Below are positions 1 through 4,419 of a stretch of 5,656 bases of DNA, in pieces. The notes under the pieces are model-generated. The model did no database searches, had not been told where the DNA came from, and saw nothing but the letters and a program-made list of their open reading frames with translations. Source of the DNA: Bordetella parapertussis (GTDB lineage Bacteria; Pseudomonadota; Gammaproteobacteria; Burkholderiales; SG8-39). Position numbers and translations under genes: made by a program. How positions within the stretch are numbered: position 1 is the first letter of the stretch; each line of letters starts with the position of its first letter. The stretch is from NCBI GenBank assembly GCA_945906975.1, contig CAMDRY010000236.1, forward strand, positions 1 through 5,656, in the 5' to 3' direction.

Positions 1-248
1 TCGCGCGCCAGCACGTAAGAAGTCGTGTCGGCGGAGGTTCTGCCGATTTTGAGCACCAGTTTGATGCCGCTTTTGTCGGAGACGTACCTGATGATGGGGT
101 TCCAGTAGTCGGCGGTCAGTGCGATTCCGTATTGATTGACCGGGGAAAAGTTGTAGGTCGACTGACCCAGCGCAGGGTTGATGATTGCCAATGGCAATAC
201 CGCCAATGCCAGACATCTGCAGAGTAGACCGGTTATTGATCTCTTCAT
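1..248 (-). CDS. PhnD-like periplasmic substrate-binding protein, N-terminal part (cut by left edge)
   Basis: Only the first 82 codons are in the window; the gene continues past base 1. The start is ATG at 248-246, preceded by GGAAAG six bases upstream. Residues 1-28 look like a Sec signal peptide: a basic MKR start, a hydrophobic stretch at about 7-23, and a likely signal peptidase I site after Ala-Leu-Gly at 26-28. The mature start (YNFSPVNQYGIALTADYW at about 32-49, then PIIRYVSDKSG) resembles the first strand and helix of PhnD-type phosphate/phosphite/phosphonate ABC transporter binding proteins, where a Tyr/Trp-rich segment leads into a two-lobed fold. It is 43 bases downstream of the STAS gene on the same strand, so it is probably the fifth gene of the polysaccharide operon. 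No permease or ATPase is visible here. PhnD-like proteins are also found as ligand-sensing partners of kinases, and that role may fit this context better than transport. The ligand cannot be read from this fragment. Confidence 0.75.
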   Translation of the reverse strand, partial: MKRSITGLLCRCLALAVLPLAIINPALGQSTYNFSPVNQYGIALTADYWNPIIRYVSDKSGIKLVLKIGRTSADTTSYVLAR

Positions 249-291
249 CGCTGGCTTTCCGGGGATGTTGCGATTCGCGGCTTCCGATTCA

Positions 292-630
292 TCATTTGCC
301 TGTGTCCTCGAGCGCTTCTTCGCGGCTATTGTAGATCGCGAAGATACGATGCATTCTCACCAATTCAAACAGGGCTTTGACAGGTTTGGTCATGCCGAAA
401 AGGCGCAGTTGCCCGCCTTTTCCATTCATGGCGCGCAAGCACGACAACAGTGCGCCCAGACCTGAACTGTCGATGAAGCTCAGCGGTGCCATGTCGAGCA
501 AGACTATTTCGCGGGATGCTGTCAGTGGCTGGATGGCGTCGCGGAATGCTTTCACGTTGCCCGCGTCGAGGTTTTCGACGGGGGATACAACGGCGGTATT
601 TTCGGAAATGTCGGTAACAATAAGTTTCAT
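292..630 (-). CDS. STAS-domain protein, anti-sigma-factor-antagonist (SpoIIAA/SypA) type
   Basis: This is a 112-residue single-domain protein, the usual length for stand-alone STAS regulators. The ATG at 630-628 is chosen because GGAG lies just upstream (GGAGAACACC before ATG). A TTG at 663 in the same frame would add 11 residues with no family resemblance. The N-terminal strands (MKLIVTDISENTAVVSPVEN) lead to the diagnostic SFIDSSGLGALL segment at about 51-62. Asp54-Ser55-Ser56-Gly57 matches the SpoIIAA phosphorylation loop, and Ser55 is the likely phosphorylated residue. The C-terminal part (about 75-105: QLRLFGMTKPVKALFELVRMHRIFAIYNS) fits the last strand and helices of the fold. Such proteins switch partners according to serine phosphorylation by an RsbW-type kinase and dephosphorylation by a PP2C-type phosphatase. 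In Vibrio fischeri, SypA plays this role in the syp polysaccharide locus. Neither partner is in the window. The gene lies 50 bases after the 501-residue protein gene and probably belongs to the same transcript. Confidence 0.88.
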   Translation of the reverse strand: MKLIVTDISENTAVVSPVENLDAGNVKAFRDAIQPLTASREIVLLDMAPLSFIDSSGLGALLSCLRAMNGKGGQLRLFGMTKPVKALFELVRMHRIFAIYNSREEALEDTGK

Positions 631-640
631 GGTGTTCTCC
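628..640 (-). promoter_or_regulatory. Ribosome binding site deciding the STAS gene start
   Basis: On the minus strand, GGAG (in GGAGAACACC) ends about six bases before ATG at 630. It is a clear Shine-Dalgarno sequence that favours this ATG over the in-frame TTG at 663. Upstream of it, CAAGCTTG (661-668) is a perfect eight-base palindrome in the 50-base gap, of unknown meaning. No convincing promoter is seen in the gap, so the gene is probably read from the upstream transcript. Confidence 0.7.
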
Positions 641-680
641 TGATTTGGTGGGTAAGAATACAAGCTTGATTGGCCGTGAC

Positions 681-2186
681 CTAAAGCACTGACTCCAGGG
701 CGGCGGGTTTGCGCGACAAGCCTTCAGCGAATACCCGGCCGCCATAAATGCCCAGCACTCGAAGCAGTCTTGTGAACCGCAATGGGCTCGAGCTGAGCGC
801 ATCGCCTGCAAAACGCATTTCCACCGACGCGCCTTCCAGGCCGAGCAGCAGAGATTCGCCGACCAGCCCGGCGCGCCCGTTTCGATAAAGGCGTTGCCAA
901 TACTCGGGAAGCGACATAATTTCATCGACTGTGCGTGGTTGCAAACCGACAAGTGCCACTCGCCCGCTGACCGCGTCCTGGAGTCCGGGCAGAAACGTCG
1001 TCAGAAAGTGCTTTGTCCAAGCCCCTGCGACGCCGGCATAAATGTCTTCGTGGGTCCTCGAAAACCTTGCCTCAAACGAACCAAAGCGCTGCGTCGCCGC
1101 GGCGTACCTGGCCAGTGTGGCCTTCGCGGCACTCTTGCTCACAGGCGAACGGCCACGCAACAGGATTTCCAGCGGTGTCAACATCAGCCAGAGCAGCAGG
1201 GCGAGCAGGCGTTGTGAATGGTTTCCGGCGGGGTGATCGGCCTTGCTCCGATTGATGCTGCTCAGAATTCCAGGGTCGGCAATTCGAACTGAAACGCCGA
1301 GGGCGTCATTGACGAGGTGATTTCCCGCGAGCAGGGAGTGTCTGACTTCAAGCCCGCCTCCGGCGTAAGTTCCCGCAAGAAGAATGCTGTTTTTAACGAG
1401 GCTGCCTTGGTCGACCACACATCCGTCACCGATCATTGCGTTGGGACCGATCTCGGTATTCTCGCCGATCAGCACATTGTTGCCGAGGAAAACCGGCAGA
1501 TGCAACCGCGCTGAAGGGTGAATGTGACTGCCGTTGCCGATCCACAGGCCGGGTTTGCGCGGACGGCGGCCGATGGTTTGCGTCGCGGCGGTCTGCGCGA
1601 GCAGGATCGGCAGCGATTTCAGGGCGGAGGCAACGCTGGAGCTTGAAATACAAGCAGTCGTCAACACAATATTGGCCGGTGAAGTTGCCGCATCCATGAC
1701 AAGCGAGCACAGGTCTGCTTCGCTCGCAGCCGTTTGAGCAAGCGCACGCATGCGATCTGCGGGCAATGCCGCCCAGCCGGTCCAGCGCAGATTTTTGCCA
1801 TCGCCCTGACAGGCGACAAAGGCTGCGGAAATATCCGGGTCGCTCAAAGGAAGCGTGTCTGTTGCGGCAAGCACATAGATTTGTTCCTGATCGGTGATCA
1901 CGCCGGTCAATGGCTGCAGGGGCCGGGGCCCGGCCGCGGCGTAATGATGCGTGATCTCGCATCCCCAGCGCTGGCCGTCGCCGAGCAGGGCTTGTGCGGA
2001 TTGCGGTTCATCGCCATGAACAACCGCGACGCGGGTGCAGCCCAGGCGAACCAGCTTTTCAAGCACGTGCTGAAGCATGGGCTTTTCCGCCATCGGGAAC
2101 ATCGCCGGATCAGTTTCGAGCTGGCCCAGCAGGGAATCTTCATTTGGCCAGCAGGCCAGAATGATCGCGGTTGCATTGCTGGTCAT
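681..2186 (-). CDS. Three-part protein: degenerate NDP-sugar pyrophosphorylase-like domain, left-handed beta-helix, phosphoglycosyl-transferase-like C-terminus
   Basis: This is a 501-residue protein. Residues 1 to about 200 resemble the sugar-phosphate nucleotidyltransferase fold: an initial strand (ATAIILA, 5-11), then PMAEKPMLQHVLEKLVRLGC (31-50), a strand ending RVAVVHGDE, and IYVLAATDTLP (103-113), where Asp110 may match the family's metal-binding Asp. The glycine-rich GxGTRL loop is absent (CWPNED at about 12-17), and the usual Pro-Lys lysine is Ala28, so pyrophosphorylase activity is doubtful. Residues about 214-305 contain hexapeptide-like turns (IGNGSHIHPSA, LGNNVLIGENTEIGPNAMIG) typical of a left-handed beta-helix. 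Residues 326-342 form a hydrophobic, probably membrane-associated helix. Residues 395-445 (LPGLQ, SGRVALVGLQPR, then WQRL) can be aligned with the LPQLW...GDMSLVGPRP core of phosphoglycosyl transferases, but without the catalytic Asp-Glu. The start overlaps the upstream stop as ATGA, with AAAGGA eight bases before it. The exact function is unknown; a scaffold or regulatory role in polysaccharide assembly is inferred. Confidence 0.8.
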   Translation of the reverse strand: MTSNATAIILACWPNEDSLLGQLETDPAMFPMAEKPMLQHVLEKLVRLGCTRVAVVHGDEPQSAQALLGDGQRWGCEITHHYAAAGPRPLQPLTGVITDQEQIYVLAATDTLPLSDPDISAAFVACQGDGKNLRWTGWAALPADRMRALAQTAASEADLCSLVMDAATSPANIVLTTACISSSSVASALKSLPILLAQTAATQTIGRRPRKPGLWIGNGSHIHPSARLHLPVFLGNNVLIGENTEIGPNAMIGDGCVVDQGSLVKNSILLAGTYAGGGLEVRHSLLAGNHLVNDALGVSVRIADPGILSSINRSKADHPAGNHSQRLLALLLWLMLTPLEILLRGRSPVSKSAAKATLARYAAATQRFGSFEARFSRTHEDIYAGVAGAWTKHFLTTFLPGLQDAVSGRVALVGLQPRTVDEIMSLPEYWQRLYRNGRAGLVGESLLLGLEGASVEMRFAGDALSSSPLRFTRLLRVLGIYGGRVFAEGLSRKPAALESVL

Positions 2187-3502
2187 GTTAGTGATCCTTT
2201 TTCGCGCACGGAGGTTAATTTTTCAACGGCAATGCGAAACAAAAATACCCAGTTGCCCACCAGGTAACGCCGCCACATGCGGCCGGGTTCCATGAGGAGC
2301 CGGTAGACCCATTCGCCGCCGATCTCGCGCAGCCACAGCGGTGCACGGGGGATGCGGCCCGAATAGAAGTCGAACAGGCCGCCCACGCCGATGCCGAGCA
2401 TTGCGCCACTGGTGTCCAGATTGTGTTCCAGCCACAGTTCCTGACGGGGTGCGCCCATCGCGACCAGTAGAACCTGGGCGCCGGTCATGCGAATTTCCTG
2501 CAGCACGGCGGGCGCCTCGGTTTCGCTGAAATATCCGGAGCGGGCGCCTGCGATCTTTAATTCCGGATAACGCAATATCGCCCAATTCGCAGCCGCCTCG
2601 GCGACGCCATCACGCGCGCCCAGCAGGTACAGGGAATGGCCGCTTTTCGCCAGCTCGCCACATAGCTTCGGAAACAGATCGGTCCCGTTGATGTTCTGGC
2701 GGATCGGCCGGCGCAGGAGCTTTCCTGCGATCTTCATGCCAATACCGTCGGCGCAGACCCAGTCGCATTTTGCGAGTGACATTCGATATGCAGTGTCGGC
2801 GGCGGCAATGTTGACGCAGTCCGGATTGACAAAAGCGATGCGCGTTCGCACCCTGTTGTTGAGCGAACAGACAATGGCATCCAGCAGATTGTCCATCGAC
2901 ACATTGAGCAGGCGGATTCCGGAGATCGATTGCGACGCTTTGCACTGCGCCGACCCGGCCCCGTAAAGCCGTGACAGCAATGCACGAGCAAGAATGCCGA
3001 TATCGCGGCGCAGGGAACGATGCCGCACATATTCGAGGTCGGCATCGCTTTCCGTGCCGTAGTCGATATTGATGCGCCGGCGCAGTCCCCAAAGGCAGAT
3101 CAGTCCAGGTGTCACGTTGAATCTTGGATGTGCAATGCCACCGAATTCGGTCAGCTCCTGCGGCCCCACAGGCCGCGGTCCAACCAGGCTCAACCTGCCA
3201 TCGAGTACTGCCCACAGCAACGGGAGGGCCTGAAAAACAGTGCGGGTTGCGCAGGCGGCGGCGCCGGGTTCTGATTTGATGCCGAAGTAATGCAGCCTGA
3301 CGGGCCGCCCGCCGGCTCCGATAATTTCACGCCCCTGCAGGCGCAATTTGCCCAATGCCATCCGCCATGGAAGGACCAGCAAGCTCAAAGGCGTCACCAG
3401 AGTGAGCAATACCACTGCGACAGAGCAATCGAGCAGCCGGCTGCGCCTGCGCTCGCCCAGGCCCAGTGGCCTATATGCCGCATCGGTGAGAGAACCGGAC
3501 AT
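2183..3502 (-). CDS. Fusion of a catalytically degenerate phosphoglycosyl-transferase domain with a WecG/TagA/CpsF (GT26) glycosyltransferase
   Basis: This 439-residue protein has two parts. Residues about 18-180 follow the bacterial sugar transferase pattern: a basic start (ERRRSRLLDC), a hydrophobic membrane-inserting helix (about 27-47), the core LPLLWAVLDGRLSLVGPRP (93-111), and TPGLICLWGL (131-140). The catalytic Asp-Glu expected just before LP is Gln91-Ala92, so this half is probably inactive. The cytosolic stretch between the helix and the core is also shortened. Residues about 195-430 are a WecG/TagA/CpsF domain: RIAFVNPDCVNIA (221-233), ADGIG (251-255, containing the probable catalytic Asp252), NGTDLFP (272-278), LYLLGARDGVAEAAA (291-305), VAMGAPRQELWLE (347-359), and GVGGLFDFYSGRIPRAP (372-388). 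Enzymes of this family transfer a sugar from a UDP donor to a polyprenyl-diphosphate-linked sugar on the inner face of the cytoplasmic membrane. The start lies at a TGATG overlap with the upstream gene, with GGGGAG seven bases before it. The sugar specificity is not readable. Confidence 0.9.
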   Translation of the reverse strand: MSGSLTDAAYRPLGLGERRRSRLLDCSVAVVLLTLVTPLSLLVLPWRMALGKLRLQGREIIGAGGRPVRLHYFGIKSEPGAAACATRTVFQALPLLWAVLDGRLSLVGPRPVGPQELTEFGGIAHPRFNVTPGLICLWGLRRRINIDYGTESDADLEYVRHRSLRRDIGILARALLSRLYGAGSAQCKASQSISGIRLLNVSMDNLLDAIVCSLNNRVRTRIAFVNPDCVNIAAADTAYRMSLAKCDWVCADGIGMKIAGKLLRRPIRQNINGTDLFPKLCGELAKSGHSLYLLGARDGVAEAAANWAILRYPELKIAGARSGYFSETEAPAVLQEIRMTGAQVLLVAMGAPRQELWLEHNLDTSGAMLGIGVGGLFDFYSGRIPRAPLWLREIGGEWVYRLLMEPGRMWRRYLVGNWVFLFRIAVEKLTSVREKGSLT

Positions 3503-3516
3503 CAGTAGGCTCCCCG
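3500..3516 (-). promoter_or_regulatory. Translational coupling junction (TGATG) with strong ribosome binding site
   Basis: On the minus strand the TGA of the phosphoglycosyl transferase gene shares its final A with the ATG of the WecG-fusion gene. GGGGAG lies seven bases upstream, inside the end of the first gene. The next junction, at 2183-2186, is an ATGA overlap. These junctions support one transcript and linked production of the three enzymes. Confidence 0.75.
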
Positions 3517-4218
3517 CCCGCCAATGATGGCAGGCACCGTTTTCACCAGAAGCTTCACGTCCAGCACAAGATTCTGCTGTTCTATGTAATCAACATCGAG
3601 TTCTACCTGGCGGGGGAACGGGATCTCGGATCTGCCTTGCACCTGCCAGAAACAGGTGAGGCCGGGCAGGGCGTCCAGTCTGCGGCGATCCGACAGGGTA
3701 TAGCGGGCGACTTCCCGTACCAGTGGGGGGCGCGGGCCCACCAGGGACATGTCGCCTTTGAGCACGCACCACAGCTGTGGCAATTCATCGATGCTGGCGC
3801 GGCGGATGATCCGCCCTATCCAGGTAATCCTGGGATCGCGCTTCATCTTGAAGGTCACCCCTCTGCCGTGTTGATTCTGCGTATCCAGCTGACGCTGCAA
3901 CGCCTCGGCATTCACCACCATGGAGCGAAATTTGGGAAACCGGAAGGTCCTCCCGAATTTGCCCACGCGGTCCTGCCAGAAGAGCACCTGCCCGCGATCC
4001 GTCAGTTTGATCAATGCAGCGATCGCGAGGAAGGTGGGCGCAAGGAAAAGCAGCATCAGAAACGAAACCAGCATGTCCATGCCGCGTTTTCCCGCCGCCT
4101 GCAACCGGGGCTGCCCCTTCCATACACCGAGCAGCAGTCCTCTCCTGAATGATTTCAGGAAACCGCGGCCGAAGTCGGCATCAATCTCTTTGGGAGAGTC
4201 GCTGGTCCGGCTATGCAT
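3502..4218 (-). CDS. Polyprenyl-phosphate sugar-1-phosphate transferase (monotopic phosphoglycosyl transferase)
   Basis: This 238-residue enzyme probably starts the polysaccharide repeat unit by moving a sugar phosphate from a UDP-sugar to undecaprenyl phosphate at the inner membrane face. Family features run in order: a 45-residue N-terminal extension, a basic stretch and the membrane-inserting helix (about 44-71, with the internal Ala-Pro expected for a re-entrant helix), VLFWQDRVGKFGRTFRFPKFRSM (78-100), RDPRITWIGRIIRRASIDELPQLW (127-150) with the catalytic pair Asp144-Glu145, GDMSLVGPRP (155-164), LPGLTCFWQVQGRSEIPF (184-201), and LDVDYIEQQNLVLDVKLLVKTV (207-228). It is the short, single-domain form, without the multi-helix N-terminal region of WbaP/WcaJ. 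ATG at 4218 is preceded by GGAG about six bases upstream. It is the first gene of the leftward operon, and its TGA shares one base with the next ATG. The donor sugar (glucose, galactose or an acetamido sugar) cannot be decided from sequence. Confidence 0.95.
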   Translation of the reverse strand: MHSRTSDSPKEIDADFGRGFLKSFRRGLLLGVWKGQPRLQAAGKRGMDMLVSFLMLLFLAPTFLAIAALIKLTDRGQVLFWQDRVGKFGRTFRFPKFRSMVVNAEALQRQLDTQNQHGRGVTFKMKRDPRITWIGRIIRRASIDELPQLWCVLKGDMSLVGPRPPLVREVARYTLSDRRRLDALPGLTCFWQVQGRSEIPFPRQVELDVDYIEQQNLVLDVKLLVKTVPAIIGGRGAY

Positions 4219-4284
4219 TTTGAACTCCGCATCTGGTATTGAACTGGTGCGAATTAGATCAGGGGGCCACAGGGCAAACGTGTC

Positions 4285-4303
4285 AGGACTGTAAAATTGT
4301 CCT
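4285..4303. repeat. Inverted repeat AGGAC-N9-GTCCT in the divergent promoter region
   Basis: Perfect five-base arms AGGAC and GTCCT are separated by the nine AT-rich bases TGTAAAATT, giving arm centres about 14 bases apart. It lies near the expected transcription start of the leftward operon and covers the TAAAAT hexamer proposed for pgm. It could be a binding site for a dimeric regulator, but the arms are short and there is only one copy. Confidence 0.3.
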
Positions 4304-4313
4304 TAAATCCGGT

Positions 4314-4327
4314 CGCAAATTGCGCAA
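4314..4327. promoter_or_regulatory. Overlapping palindromes, candidate operator
   Basis: CGCAAATTGCG (4314-4324) has perfect five-base arms around one central base, and it overlaps the perfect eight-base palindrome TTGCGCAA (4320-4327). Together they make three alternating copies of a TTGC half-site. The element falls between the proposed -35 and -10 boxes of the leftward operon, where a repressor could block RNA polymerase. No regulator family is assigned, and arms this short can arise by chance. Confidence 0.3.
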
Positions 4328-4337
4328 CAATCACTCA

Positions 4338-4369
4338 CCGGCCGACACCCGAATGAGGGCGGCGTCCGG
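4338..4369. other. GC-rich imperfect hairpin upstream of pgm
   Basis: Bases 4338-4350 and 4357-4369 can pair over 13 positions with three mismatches (10 pairs, mostly G-C) around the six-base loop GAATGA. It is about 50 bases before the pgm start and is followed by CTTACCGCTTTTG, which has only a short T run, so it is a poor intrinsic terminator. It could be a leader hairpin if pgm is transcribed from around 4300, or a barrier between the two divergent units. Confidence 0.3.
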
Positions 4370-4419
4370 CTTACCGCTTTTGTCCCCTTGCATGGTCAAA
4401 CCCTAACATAGGAACAGTG

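Larger units (their letters stand above)
4219..4419. promoter_or_regulatory. Divergent intergenic control region between pgm and the polysaccharide operon
   Basis: These 201 bases contain the start signals for both transcripts and no supportable gene. It is more AT-rich in the middle (about 4285-4330) than the coding flanks, as expected for promoters. For the leftward operon, a weak sigma-70-like pair can be proposed on the minus strand: TTGTTG at 4330-4325 and TTTAAG at 4307-4302, 17 bases apart (about 3/6 and 4/6 matches). A TCTAAT closer to the gene (near 4258-4253) has no good partner. For pgm, TAAAAT at 4292-4297 is a good -10-like hexamer but lacks a clear -35. The weak boxes suggest activator dependence. 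The region also carries the palindromes and hairpin listed separately. Confidence 0.45.

Noticed and set aside
365..952. A 195-codon minus-strand open frame bridging the end of the 501-residue gene and the STAS gene
   Set aside because: Both flanking real genes use other frames with recognisable domains. This frame has no family signal and would overlap both extensively.
1426..1962. A 178-codon minus-strand frame inside the three-part protein gene
   Set aside because: It is Arg- and Cys-rich shadow translation overlapping the beta-helix and nucleotidyltransferase-like regions, which have real motifs in the chosen frame.
681..2186. A frameshift or pseudogene explanation for the missing catalytic residues in the three-part protein and the WecG fusion
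   Set aside because: Both genes have long uninterrupted frames, good ribosome binding sites, coupled start/stop overlaps and conserved-looking structural motifs. Loss of specific catalytic residues without frame damage fits retained non-catalytic proteins better than decay.
2610..3215. A 201-codon minus-strand open frame inside the WecG-fusion gene
   Set aside because: It is in a different frame from the motif-bearing protein and rich in Arg, Cys and Trp, as expected of a shadow frame in GC-rich DNA.
3637..4152. A 171-codon plus-strand open frame opposite the phosphoglycosyl transferase gene
   Set aside because: The opposite strand encodes a full, motif-complete enzyme. The plus-strand product is rich in His, Gln, Pro and Gly, with no family resemblance and no good ribosome binding site.
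4392..4406. A four-codon mini frame (Met-Val-Lys-Pro-stop) just before pgm, as a possible leader peptide
   Set aside because: It is too short to judge, has no convincing ribosome binding site and no attenuator-like run of codons. Chance is the simplest explanation.
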